A DNA stretch of 64,000 nt from Chryseobacterium sp. Tr-659 (lineage in GTDB: Bacteria; Bacteroidota; Bacteroidia; Flavobacteriales; Weeksellaceae), in contig NZ_VWWP01000005.1 of the NCBI RefSeq assembly GCF_011752975.1, positions 248,001-312,000 of the forward strand, read 5' to 3'. A program made the position numbers and the translations under genes. This document shows, piece by piece, positions 9,534 through 16,939 of the stretch; the stretch's first letter is position 1, and the number at the start of each line of letters is the position of its first letter. The notes under the pieces were generated by a model, which saw nothing but the letters and a program-made list of their open reading frames with translations, did no database searches and was not told the origin of the DNA.

Positions 9534-9584
9534 AAAGATTTAAAAATTAAAGGATAGTTTCTCGCATTTAATTTTTAAATCTTT
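9534..9584. terminator. Perfect 18-bp AT-rich inverted repeat, probable terminator
   Basis: The arm AAAGATTTAAAAATTAAA (9534-9551) is perfectly complementary to 9567-9584, with a 15-nt loop. It lies just downstream of the minus-strand HAD gene and before serA. It has no G+C-rich core, so it may instead be one of the AT-rich intergenic repeats of this genome. Confidence 0.5.
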
Positions 9585-9595
9585 GAATTATATTT

Positions 9596-10006
9596 TTATT
9601 CGCCGTCTTCTTTGAATACTTCAATGGTCACTTGTTTTTCTACCAAATCCGTAAATCTCCCTTTGTATCTTGTAGCTCTTACCAGGTGGTTATCTATCCA
9701 GTGATAATTTCCTCCTCTTGGTTTTCCGCAAAGCACGCTGTGGTATTTAAAACCATGTTTGTCCAGCCAGTCTATTGTGATTTGTTTCAGATTTTCGGTT
9801 CTGGAGGTAAAAAAGCAGATCTGATGTCCCTCGTCATACCATCTGTTGATCGTTTCCAGTGCATCAGGATAGGGTTCGCAGGTAACCATTCTTTCCGGTT
9901 CTTCGTTGGGAACGTCATCAGTAATGGTTCCGTCGATATCTATTAAGTAATTTTTTATTCCATCCTTTAGAATAGGACTAATGTGTTCAATGTATTCTAA
10001 TTCCAT
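9596..10006 (-). CDS. Small HAD-superfamily phosphatase-like protein
   Basis: 136 residues. The HAD motif I is LIDIDGTITDD near residues 21-31 with nucleophile D23 and acid D25, motif II is FFTSRTE, and the protein lacks a large cap. Homologues in Chryseobacterium are, to my knowledge, often labelled 'phosphoheptose isomerase', but the sequence shows a HAD fold and no SIS domain, so that label would be misleading. The substrate is unknown. A minus-strand promoter box lies at 10024-10031, giving a leader of about 12 bases. Confidence 0.75.
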   Translation of the reverse strand: MELEYIEHISPILKDGIKNYLIDIDGTITDDVPNEEPERMVTCEPYPDALETINRWYDEGHQICFFTSRTENLKQITIDWLDKHGFKYHSVLCGKPRGGNYHWIDNHLVRATRYKGRFTDLVEKQVTIEVFKEDGE

Positions 10007-10023
10007 TACTAAATATTAAGTAA

Positions 10024-10031
10024 CAAAGTTA
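10024..10031 (-). promoter_or_regulatory. -7 promoter box (TAACTTTG) of the HAD gene
   Basis: On the minus strand, an exact TAnnTTTG match 17 bases before the ATG at 10006. Confidence 0.45.
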
Positions 10032-10310
10032 GCGTTTTTACAACTACAAGGCATATTAAACTTAGTATATGTTAATTTTTTACTATAAAAACCGTTATTC
10101 TTAGAATAATATTAATATTTTATTAATCATTTAATAGATTTTGATTAAAATTTTTCGTTTTACATTTTCTTTTTAAATGAGAATGTAGAAAAAGGCAATA
10201 TATGAATTTTCAAATTTGCGTATAAACATTCCTCATTCTTTGGCTTCAACAACGTTATTACAAAAAGTATGATGTTTATCTAAAAATTTCCGAAATACAT
10301 TTATTACGCT
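10032..10310. other. AT-rich divergent intergenic region
   Basis: The roughly 300 bases between the divergent HAD and idi genes hold their promoters at the two edges. I see no open reading frame, hairpin or repeat of note in the middle. Confidence 0.6.
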
Positions 10311-10318
10311 TACATTTG
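10311..10318 (+). promoter_or_regulatory. -7 promoter box (TACATTTG) of idi
   Basis: Exact TAnnTTTG match with only 5 bases between its G and the idi ATG at 10324, predicting a leaderless or nearly leaderless mRNA. Confidence 0.55.
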
Positions 10319-10323
10319 TAGGA

Positions 10324-10833
10324 ATGGAAGAATTAGTCGTTTTAGTAAATCCTGAAGATGAAGTTTTAGGGCTGATGGAAAAACAACAGGCTCACATCAA
10401 TGGCCTGTTACACCGTGCTTTTTCTGTATTCCTTTTCAATAATAAAGGTGAAATGCTTCTTCAGAAAAGGGCACCGGGAAAATACCATTCTCCTAACCAA
10501 TGGACCAATGCCGTATGCTCACACCCCAGAAATGGGGAAACGTATCTGAATGGAGCAATACGCAGACTGAAAGAGGAACTGGGGATTGAAACGGAACTTT
10601 CGGAAAAATTCAACTTTATTTACAAAGCAGATGTGGGAGGAAATTTATGGGAACATGAGCTCGACCATGTTTTTACTGGTAATTATAATCATGAATTTCA
10701 ATTGAACCCTGATGAAGTTTCTGAAGTTCGTTTTATTTCCATGGAAAAATTGGACCAGGAACTAAAAGATCATCCGGAAAACTTTACGGAATGGTTTAAA
10801 ATCATATTGAAAGAATACAAAGAGCACTTATAA
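10324..10833 (+). CDS. idi: Isopentenyl-diphosphate delta-isomerase, type I (Nudix)
   Basis: 169 residues. The type I IDI signatures are present: HRAFSVFLFNN, LLQKRAPGKYHSPNQW, the catalytic-cysteine motif CSHPRNGE, the Nudix-like helix AIRRLKEELGIE, and WEHELDHVF with the catalytic Glu. The enzyme interconverts isopentenyl and dimethylallyl diphosphate in isoprenoid synthesis, supplying menaquinone and carotenoid precursors. The predicted promoter abuts the start codon, suggesting leaderless translation. It is followed by a decayed coding region rather than an operon partner. Confidence 0.95.
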   Translation: MEELVVLVNPEDEVLGLMEKQQAHINGLLHRAFSVFLFNNKGEMLLQKRAPGKYHSPNQWTNAVCSHPRNGETYLNGAIRRLKEELGIETELSEKFNFIYKADVGGNLWEHELDHVFTGNYNHEFQLNPDEVSEVRFISMEKLDQELKDHPENFTEWFKIILKEYKEHL

Positions 10834-10845
10834 ACTCATCTTACC

Positions 10846-11097
10846 ATGAAAGTGTTCTTACTTATATATTTTTTTTAGTTTCAACAGGATATTTCCCCTG
10901 CTTTATAACTCTTTATCAAAGAATGGAAACAATCTTATGAACGGAATTAATCCTAAGAAAATTTATAATAAAGTTTTAAATGGTAAAAAGCTGATTCCAA
11001 TATCAATTTCACCATCAAAAACAATACTGAGAAGCTATTACTTAATACTATTTCAGACAAACATACAGAGGTAAAAGGAAAAATATTTTTAGAATAA
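10846..11097 (+). pseudogene. Probable decayed small secreted-protein gene
   Basis: An ATG at 10846 opens MKVFLLIYFF and meets TAG at 10876-10878 right after a run of eight Ts. One extra T would continue into LVSTGYFPC, a signal-peptide-like sequence. Further on, another frame reads NGINPKKIYNKVLNGKK, and a third reads FTIKNNTEKLLLNTISDKH and on to LE and a TAA at 11095. Protein-like stretches in successive frames suggest an old gene broken by indels. No family is recognised, and chance ORF fragments in AT-rich DNA remain possible. Confidence 0.4.
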
Positions 11098-11120
11098 CAA
11101 ATAAATTTAAAAAGTAAATT

Positions 11121-12197
11121 ATGAACAAAACGGCTTTATACGACAAACACGTTTCTTTAGGAGCTAAAATAGTTCCGTTTGCAGGTTTTGAAATGCCTGT
11201 TCAATATTCAGGGGTTACAGAAGAGCACTTTGCAGTAAGAGAAAAGGCAGGATTATTTGATGTTTCCCACATGGGACAGTTTTTCATTGAAGGGCCGGGT
11301 TCAAAAGATCTTTTACAGTTGGTAACGACCAATAATGTAGATGCTTTGGAAAATGGAAAGGCACAGTATTCTTGTCTTCCGAATGAAAACGGAGGAATTG
11401 TAGATGATCTTATCGTCTACAAAATGGAAGATGACAAATATTTCGTTGTAGTTAATGCTTCTAACATTGAAAAAGACTGGAATCATATTTCAAAATACAA
11501 TACTTTCGGAGCTAAAATGACGAATGCTTCTGATGAAATGTCATTATTAGCCGTTCAGGGACCTAAGGCTACTGAAATTCTTCAAAAGCTTACGGATGTA
11601 AATCTTTCAGAAATTCCTTACTACCATTTCACAGTGGGAAGTGTTGCGGGAGAAAATAATATAATCATTTCAAATACAGGATACACCGGAAGCGGTGGTT
11701 TTGAGATTTATTTCAATAACGAAAGTGCTGAAAAACTTTGGGATGCAGTAATGGACGCAGGTAAAGAGGAAGGAATTATTCCTTGCGGATTGGCTGCCAG
11801 AGATACTTTAAGACTGGAAAAGGGATTCTGTCTTTACGGAAATGATATCGACGATACTACTTCTCCGATTGAAGCTGGTTTAGGATGGATCACTAAGTTT
11901 GACAAAGACTTCGTATCTAAAGATGTTTTCGCAAAGCAGAAAGAAGAAGGAGTTACCAGAAAATTAGTTGGTTTTGAGCTTACAGACAAAGGAGTTCCAA
12001 GACATGATTATCCTGTGGTGGATGCAGAAGGAAACGTAATCGGAAAAGTAACTTCAGGAACACAGTCTCCAATGAAGAAAATCGGGTTAGGTTTAGCCTA
12101 TGTAGACAAGCCTCATTTCAAATTAGGATCTGAGATCTTTATTCAGGTAAGAAACAAGAACATTCCTGCAAAAGTGGTAAAAGCTCCTTTTGTATAA
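11121..12197 (+). CDS. gcvT: Glycine cleavage system T protein (aminomethyltransferase)
   Basis: 358 residues, typical GcvT. It opens with the family pattern [24 protein letters not shown] (residues 6 on), then FDVSHMG, the folate-site region [31 protein letters not shown] and the C-terminal barrel with GVPRHDYPV and [18 protein letters not shown]. It transfers the methylene group of glycine-derived aminomethyl-lipoyl H protein to tetrahydrofolate, releasing ammonia. The other glycine-cleavage genes are not in this window. A strong terminator follows at 12226-12257. A lipB gene elsewhere in the window (59.0 kb) would serve lipoylation of the H protein. Confidence 0.96.
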   Translation: MNKTALYDKHVSLGAKIVPFAGFEMPVQYSGVTEEHFAVREKAGLFDVSHMGQFFIEGPGSKDLLQLVTTNNVDALENGKAQYSCLPNENGGIVDDLIVYKMEDDKYFVVVNASNIEKDWNHISKYNTFGAKMTNASDEMSLLAVQGPKATEILQKLTDVNLSEIPYYHFTVGSVAGENNIIISNTGYTGSGGFEIYFNNESAEKLWDAVMDAGKEEGIIPCGLAARDTLRLEKGFCLYGNDIDDTTSPIEAGLGWITKFDKDFVSKDVFAKQKEEGVTRKLVGFELTDKGVPRHDYPVVDAEGNVIGKVTSGTQSPMKKIGLGLAYVDKPHFKLGSEIFIQVRNKNIPAKVVKAPFV

Positions 12198-12225
12198 TCC
12201 GTTCAAAAGATATTCTTAAATAACT

Positions 12226-12257
12226 GAGGCTGTAAATAAAATTACAGCCTCTTTTTT
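12226..12257 (+). terminator. Rho-independent terminator of gcvT
   Basis: A perfect 10-bp stem GAGGCTGTAA (12226-12235) with 12242-12251, a 6-nt loop and a T6 tract. Confidence 0.9.
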
Positions 12258-12259
12258 GT

Positions 12260-12445
12260 TTAATAGCAGATACAGCAAACAGACCTGTCAGCATTACAAA
12301 CATCCCCAACTCCCGGTCTGATAGAAACTACTCCGCCAGCTGCCCCACATAAAAAGTTGCATTGGTTTATTGAAGCAACTCCTCCATTAACATCCTTCAG
12401 TTCTGATCTGTTAAGTTTCTTTGTTTTTAAAAAGTATGTTTTCAT
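12260..12445 (-). CDS. GG-leader, six-cysteine bacteriocin-like peptide precursor
   Basis: 61 residues. The N-terminal 20 residues are basic and helical with LNRSELKDVNGG, which matches the double-glycine leader of bacteriocin/natural-product precursors (GG at 21-22). The remaining 39 residues are Gly/Val/Ala-rich with six cysteines (29, 33, 50, 57, 58, 60), ending in VCCICY. Short peptides of this shape are common and multi-copy in Chryseobacterium. No modification enzyme, C39 peptidase or ABC exporter lies nearby, so processing would be in trans. A second such peptide lies at 18943-19134. Its function, toxin or signal, is unknown. Confidence 0.75.
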   Translation of the reverse strand: MKTYFLKTKKLNRSELKDVNGGVASINQCNFLCGAAGGVVSIRPGVGDVCNADRSVCCICY

Positions 12446-12611
12446 AGTATTAAGATTTTGGTAAGCCTAAATATATGTATTTATTCTTCCAAACCATTCA
12501 AAAAAACAAATAAAACACTGACAATAAGACATTTAAAACAAAAACAAATATATTTAAGGGCTAATCAACGGTTTCTTAAACCAGTTTAAGTTTTACCGGA
12601 AAATCAATATT

Positions 12612-12619
12612 TACTTTTG
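12612..12619 (+). promoter_or_regulatory. -7 promoter box (TACTTTTG)
   Basis: Exact TAnnTTTG match 44 bases before the ATG at 12664. Confidence 0.4.
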
Positions 12620-12663
12620 TATAATAACATCTTCTAAAGATATTATAAACAAAAAACTATTTC

Positions 12664-13281
12664 ATGAAAACCAAAAGCTTACATTATTTTTCCGGACTAA
12701 CTATTTCCTTATTTGTCGGGCTTCATTTATTCAATCATATATGCAGTATTTTTGGAGCGGATCTGCATATTGAAATCATGCATGCTTTCAGAAAACTATA
12801 TCGCAATCCTATAAGTGAAACTGTATTATTACTTGCGGTGGTTGTACAGATTATCTCGGGACTCAGTCTTTTTTTTATCCTCCGGAAAAATACCCATTTA
12901 AAGTTTGAAAAGCTTCAGATATTATCAGGGCTTTATCTGGCTTTTTTTCTTATGATTCATGTATCTGCTGTATTGACAGGAAGATTTTATTTACATCTGG
13001 ATACCAACTTCTATTTTGGAGCGGCAGGGATCAATACTTTTCCTCTCAATTTATTCTTTATACCTTACTATTCACTAGCTATTTTATCTTTTTTCGGACA
13101 TATTGCAGCAATACATTATAAAAAAATGCAAATGTCTATTTACCAAATATCACCAGCCACACAATCAAAAGCTATTCTCATATTAGGTATTTTTACCACT
13201 CTTCTAATTTTCTATGGATTTACCAACCGCTTTCTGGGTGTACAGATTCCCGAAGAATATAACATTTTGATAGGAAAATAA
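12664..13281 (+). CDS. Multi-helix membrane protein resembling a cytochrome b anchor subunit
   Basis: 205 residues with about five hydrophobic helices. Histidines sit within or at the ends of helices: GLHLFNH in TM1, AFFLMIHVSAV in the third, and FFGHIAAIHY in the fourth. This spacing resembles the di-haem cytochrome b fold of succinate dehydrogenase/fumarate reductase membrane anchors. There is no sdhA/sdhB neighbour, and I cannot assign a partner. It may be an orphan haem protein or only a topological look-alike. It is transcribed alone, divergent from the GG-leader peptide and convergent with the ArsC-like gene. Confidence 0.6.
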   Translation: MKTKSLHYFSGLTISLFVGLHLFNHICSIFGADLHIEIMHAFRKLYRNPISETVLLLAVVVQIISGLSLFFILRKNTHLKFEKLQILSGLYLAFFLMIHVSAVLTGRFYLHLDTNFYFGAAGINTFPLNLFFIPYYSLAILSFFGHIAAIHYKKMQMSIYQISPATQSKAILILGIFTTLLIFYGFTNRFLGVQIPEEYNILIGK

Positions 13282-13297
13282 ATAACGTAAATAAAAA

Positions 13298-13335
13298 TGT
13301 CCGGCTTATAATAAAAATCATTATTAAGCCGGACA
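13298..13335. terminator. Terminator hairpin between convergent genes
   Basis: Perfect 11-bp stem TGTCCGGCTTA (13298-13308) with 13325-13335 and an AT-rich loop of 16 bases; positioned to serve both convergent genes. Confidence 0.7.
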
Positions 13336-13357
13336 AATCTACTTTTTAAAGTTATAT

Positions 13358-13714
13358 TTATTTCTTTACATCAAAAAATTTCTGTAATTCTTCAACGTTT
13401 TTCTTATCATTTCCTACAAAAATCTCCTTATCAGTCATAAAAACAGGACGTTTCAAAAAGGTATAATGATCCAGTAACAATTCTTTAAAATCTTTTTCCG
13501 TCAAAGACTTTACATCAAGTCCTCTCAATTTGATTTGAGTAGATTTTCTACTGAACAATGCTTCGTATGATTTTGTTTTTTTATGCATTTCTGCCAGTTC
13601 TTCTTTTGTAATCGGCTCTTTTTTGATCTCCCTAAGTTCCCATCCTGTAAGGTCAAATTGTGCTAAAATCTTTCTGCAGGTATCACATGTGTTAAGATAA
13701 AATACTTTCTTCAT
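13358..13714 (-). CDS. ArsC/Spx-family thioredoxin-fold protein
   Basis: 118 residues, the length of the ArsC/Spx/YffB family. The N-terminus reads YLNTCDTCRKILAQF, with a CxxC and a following Arg at the active site. The C-terminal half has LTEKDFKELLLDHYTFLKRPV, matching the 'P-x-x-RP' region where ArsC family members position the substrate or partner. True arsenate reductases of this clan use a single cysteine with a Thr/Ser-Arg context; the CxxC here is closer to Spx/YffB-like members. It is best called ArsC-family with unknown substrate. No ars operon is nearby. Confidence 0.8.
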   Translation of the reverse strand: MKKVFYLNTCDTCRKILAQFDLTGWELREIKKEPITKEELAEMHKKTKSYEALFSRKSTQIKLRGLDVKSLTEKDFKELLLDHYTFLKRPVFMTDKEIFVGNDKKNVEELQKFFDVKK

Positions 13715-13834
13715 TGCTGTTTCTAATCTGTTATTTGTTAAAATTCTCTTTCATTAAACGTTTCGCCATTCAAAAGTAGGATTTAATCTAAAACTTTGGA
13801 AATTATTAAATAACTTTATTCAAATTTTATAAAG

Positions 13835-14302
13835 ATGCAGAACAAGCCTATTACTTTTCAGTTTATTTCGGAGCCTTCAGATGTTAATTACGGAGGAAAT
13901 GTACATGGAGGAAGTGTTATGAAATGGATTGACCAGGCCGGTTATGCATGTGCTACAACCTGGAGTGGTAATTATTCCGTCACAGTGTATGTAGGGGGAA
14001 TCCGCTTTTATGATCCTATCAAAATCGGGGAAGTGGTAAAAGTTGACGCTCAGGTAATCTATACCGGAACTTCAAGCATGCATATCGCTATTAATGTTTT
14101 TTCAAGAAATCTTAAGCAGCCGAATTTTGAGAAAAAAACCCATTGTATCATCGTTTTTGTTGCCGTAGATGAGAACGGAAAAAAACTTCCTGTACCTAAA
14201 TGGACCCCGGAAACAGAAGAAGAGAAACAACTGGAAATGTACGCCAAGCGCCTGATGGAACTAAGAACACAGATCGAGGATGAAATGAAACCTTTTCTAT
14301 AG
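13835..14302 (+). CDS. Acyl-CoA thioesterase, hotdog fold (YciA-like)
   Basis: 155 residues. It shows the hotdog thioesterase pattern NYGGNVHGGSVMKWIDQAG, where the Asn/His/Gly of the central helix start and Asp37-type catalytic acid lie, followed by GGIRFYDPIKIGEVVKVDAQV and the final beta strand CIIVFVAVDENGK. These enzymes hydrolyse acyl-CoA esters in the cytoplasm; chain-length preference cannot be read. It stands alone, followed by intergenic repeats. Confidence 0.88.
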   Translation: MQNKPITFQFISEPSDVNYGGNVHGGSVMKWIDQAGYACATTWSGNYSVTVYVGGIRFYDPIKIGEVVKVDAQVIYTGTSSMHIAINVFSRNLKQPNFEKKTHCIIVFVAVDENGKKLPVPKWTPETEEEKQLEMYAKRLMELRTQIEDEMKPFL

Positions 14303-14310
14303 GTCTCAGA

Positions 14311-14432
14311 TTTAAAGTTCAAAGTTTTAGGTTCAAGGTTTAAAATTTAAAGTTATGTGAGCAACCAGCAACAAAAAAAACCAGCAACCAGCAACCAGCA
14401 ACAAAATAACCAGCAACCAGCAACAAAATAAC
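14311..14432 (+). repeat. Intergenic repeat blocks (left copy): TTTAAAGTTC-type block, then CCAGCAAC tandem block
   Basis: Block A (14311-14354) is built from variants of TTAAAGTTCAAAG and GGTTCAAGG. Block B (14361-14432) is a run of CCAGCAAC and ACAAAATAA units. An inverted copy in the mirror order lies at 16763-16854, so the two bracket the GLPGLI and CLC-F genes. Related block-A sequence occurs at 27786-27820. Confidence 0.75.
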
Positions 14433-14438
14433 CATGAC

Positions 14439-15278
14439 ATGAAAAGTATTTTAACCTTAATTACTGTGTTTACTATGGGGTTGATTCATTCTCAGACTCA
14501 TCGTTTCATCTATGAATTACAGTATAAAATGGATTCTACGGAAGCCGGCCACGAAAAACTGAATATGGTTCTGGATATTACTCCCAAAGAAGTTAAGTTT
14601 TATGGGCAAAATCTCATTATTACCGATTCTTTAAACAAAAAATTCGGAATGAATTCCAGTCATACAGATATGTCCGGGCAGGTTGTGAAAAGAAAAATCA
14701 ATTCTTTTGATAATGAAAATTACATCAACATCAAGCAGGGATATTATTCTTATAAAACCACAGATAAGATAAATTGGACGATTTCTGATGAGATAAAGAA
14801 AGTAGAAAACTATACCTTGCAAAAAGCTACTACAAAATTCGGGGGAAGAAGCTGGACAGCCTGGTTTTGCAAAGATATTCCTTTCAATGAAGGGCCGTTT
14901 AAGTTCCGGGGACTTCCCGGATTGATCTTTGAACTTTCTGATGCGAAGAAGAACTTCGTCTACAATCTTATTAAAAGTCAGAAACTAACAGGATTCTACT
15001 CAACGAATGATTTCCTGGAATCCAATTTCGGAAATAAAGCCGTTCCTATCAATGAGAAACAAAAATACAAACTGATCATGGAGTTTTACAACGACCCATT
15101 TGCATTTGAAAGAAATACCATCAGCAAATCTACTAATGATCTTAAAATTAATATCAATGGAAAAGAGATCCGTAATATTGATGAGCTTAACACCCAAACT
15201 AAAAGTATGCAGGAAGTGATCAGAAAATACAATAATCCGCTGGAGATTGATAAGGGAATGCATTATCCTGTATATTAA
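14439..15278 (+). CDS. GLPGLI family protein (secreted)
   Basis: 279 residues with a signal peptide (MKSILTLITVFTMGLIHSQ, cleavage near residue 19). It contains the diagnostic motif FKFRGLPGLIFELSD near residues 152-166, from which this Bacteroidota family takes its name, preceded by SWTAWFCKDIPFNEGP. GLPGLI proteins are exported and of unknown function; they are multi-copy in Chryseobacterium. No T9SS sorting domain is seen at the C-terminus. It starts at the ATG right behind the CCAGCAAC repeat block and is followed by the fluoride riboswitch region. Confidence 0.88.
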   Translation: MKSILTLITVFTMGLIHSQTHRFIYELQYKMDSTEAGHEKLNMVLDITPKEVKFYGQNLIITDSLNKKFGMNSSHTDMSGQVVKRKINSFDNENYINIKQGYYSYKTTDKINWTISDEIKKVENYTLQKATTKFGGRSWTAWFCKDIPFNEGPFKFRGLPGLIFELSDAKKNFVYNLIKSQKLTGFYSTNDFLESNFGNKAVPINEKQKYKLIMEFYNDPFAFERNTISKSTNDLKININGKEIRNIDELNTQTKSMQEVIRKYNNPLEIDKGMHYPVY

Positions 15279-15347
15279 ACGAAAATACCACGACCAGGAT
15301 ACATTGAAAATTAACAACAAGATCTTTTTATCTTTTATTATAATTTA

Positions 15348-15355
15348 TATATTTG
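15348..15355 (+). promoter_or_regulatory. -7 promoter box (TATATTTG) of the fluoride-responsive unit
   Basis: Exact TAnnTTTG match ending 11 bases before the first conserved G of the riboswitch, so transcription would begin almost exactly at the aptamer. Confidence 0.6.
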
Positions 15356-15361
15356 TATCAT

Positions 15362-15419
15362 CAAAGGAAATGGTGTTCTTCCTTACCCAACCGCTTTACA
15401 AAAGCTGATGACGCCTGAT
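15362..15419 (+). ncRNA. Fluoride riboswitch (crcB motif)
   Basis: The segment matches the fluoride aptamer consensus by eye. It has GGAAATGGTGTTCTTCC (15366-15382) with stem GGAA/TTCC, then AACCGCTTT (15389-15397) with stem GCTTT (15393-15397) and AAAGC (15401-15405), then TGATGACGCCT (15406-15416). ACGCC (15111-type 3' strand, 15411-15415) can pair with GGTGT at 15372-15376, including one G-U pair, to close P1. It is upstream of a CLC-F-type transporter gene. CCTGAT (15414-15419) can also pair with ATCAGG (15443-15448), a possible alternative fold near the start codon. Confidence 0.88.
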
Positions 15420-15454
15420 TGAAAGATTATTAACAATAACTGATCAGGATTATT

Positions 15455-16762
15455 ATGTCAAAAAATCAACGAACACTTGCTAAAAAAGCAGTTTTTCACA
15501 CTCATTTTTTCTTTAGAAAATTTCCGGCCCTGCCTTATGTTTTAAAATGGCTGTTCATCAGTATCATTATTGGGGGGTTGGTAGGAACGGCTTCGGCAGG
15601 CTTTTTACAATCGCTGGAATGGGCTACTCATTTCAGGGAGAATCATATATGGCTGATTGCTTTGTTACCCATCGCGGGCTTCCTGATCGGACTTTTGTAT
15701 TATAAATTGGGGAAAGAAGTGGAAGCCGGAAACAATCTTCTGATTGACACCATTCAGGACCCCAAGGGTATCATTCCTTTTAAGATGGCTCCTCTTGTTT
15801 ATCTTGGAACAATGGCCACTCATTTCTTCGGAGGGTCTGCAGGGCGTGAAGGAACAGCTCTTCAAATGGCGGGAGCTATTGCAGATCAGTTCACTAAACC
15901 TTTTAAACTTGACAGGAATGATAGAAAAATATTAATTATTGCTGCCATTGCTGCCGGATTTGGTTCTGTATTCGGAACCCCCTTGGCAGGAGCGGTATTC
16001 GGGCTTGAAGTTTTTCTGATCGGAAGAATTCGATATAATGCTATTTTTCCAGCTTTTGCTGCTGCAATCCTGGCCGATTGGGTCACCAGTCTATGGAATG
16101 TAAAACACACTCATTACCCTATTGATTTTATTCCAAAACTGGAATTTCTGCCAATTCTTTACAGTGTTCTGGCTGGTATTGCTTTTGGAATCTGTGCTGC
16201 GTGTTTCAGTAAAATCATTCATTGGGCAGGTTCTGTTTTCAAATCAAATATCAAATATCCTCCGCTTCGTCCGGTTGTTGGTGGAATTATCATAGCTCTG
16301 GCCGTTTTTGCCATGGGTACCACCCGATATATCGGACTGGGTATTCCCGTGATTGTAGAATCTTTTGAAAAGCAGCTTCCACTCTATGATTTTGCGCTAA
16401 AGATGATCTTCACAATCGTTACGCTCTCTGCCGGTTTTAAGGGAGGTGAGGTTACTCCTTTATTCTTCATTGGTGCAGCATTAGGCAGTGCCTTATCTCT
16501 GTTTATTCCGCTTCCATTTGGTTTATTGGCGGGAATGGGATTTGTTGCTGTATTTGCAGGTGCTACCAATACTCCACTCGCCTGTATGCTGATGGGAATT
16601 GAATTATTCGGAGCTGAATGCGGTGTGTATGTGGCTATTGCCTGTGTTGTTTCGTATCTTTTTTCAGGACATAACAGTATTTACACAAAACAGAAAATCG
16701 GGGAAGCGAAAAACAGAAGGTATGAAAGTCAGCAGGATCATTCAATTTCGGATTTTTTATAG
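15455..16762 (+). CDS. CLC-family fluoride/proton antiporter (CLC-F type)
   Basis: 435 residues with the CLC membrane fold. The selectivity regions read GNNLL (residues 92-96) where chloride CLCs have GSGIP, GREGTALQ (130-137) with gating Glu132 where chloride CLCs have GREGP, and GGEVTPLFFIG toward the C-terminus. An Asn or Met in the first loop and GREGT in the second are the published marks of fluoride-exporting CLC-F proteins. The fluoride riboswitch immediately upstream gives independent support. It should export toxic fluoride in exchange for protons at the inner membrane. Databases may label it voltage-gated chloride channel. Confidence 0.88.
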   Translation: MSKNQRTLAKKAVFHTHFFFRKFPALPYVLKWLFISIIIGGLVGTASAGFLQSLEWATHFRENHIWLIALLPIAGFLIGLLYYKLGKEVEAGNNLLIDTIQDPKGIIPFKMAPLVYLGTMATHFFGGSAGREGTALQMAGAIADQFTKPFKLDRNDRKILIIAAIAAGFGSVFGTPLAGAVFGLEVFLIGRIRYNAIFPAFAAAILADWVTSLWNVKHTHYPIDFIPKLEFLPILYSVLAGIAFGICAACFSKIIHWAGSVFKSNIKYPPLRPVVGGIIIALAVFAMGTTRYIGLGIPVIVESFEKQLPLYDFALKMIFTIVTLSAGFKGGEVTPLFFIGAALGSALSLFIPLPFGLLAGMGFVAVFAGATNTPLACMLMGIELFGAECGVYVAIACVVSYLFSGHNSIYTKQKIGEAKNRRYESQQDHSISDFL

Positions 16763-16854
16763 GTTTGTTGCTAGTTGCTGGTTGTTTTGGTTGCTGGTTG
16801 CTAGTTACTCATATAACTTTAAACCTTGAACTTTTAAACCTTGAACTTTGAATT
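16763..16854 (-). repeat. Intergenic repeat blocks (right copy, inverted relative to 14311-14432)
   Basis: The order is GTTGCTGG-type block (16763-16807), then AACCTTGAAC-type block (16816-16854), which is the mirror image of the left copy. It starts one base after the CLC-F stop codon. Confidence 0.75.
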
Positions 16855-16939
16855 CCAGCTCACGTAACCTTCTGTGTTACTCTAAAACTCATTCACCCAG
16901 CACCTTTCTTTTCCAACTATAATTCGTAATTTTACCCGT

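Noticed and set aside
9596..10006. Calling the small protein a phosphoheptose isomerase
   Set aside because: The sequence shows HAD motifs and not an SIS domain; isomerase naming would rest only on database habit.
14361..14432. Tandem CCAGCAAC repeats as a CRISPR array
   Set aside because: Units are about 8 bases with irregular A-rich spacers of 4-10 bases, not 25-40-base repeats with unique spacers, and no cas genes lie nearby.
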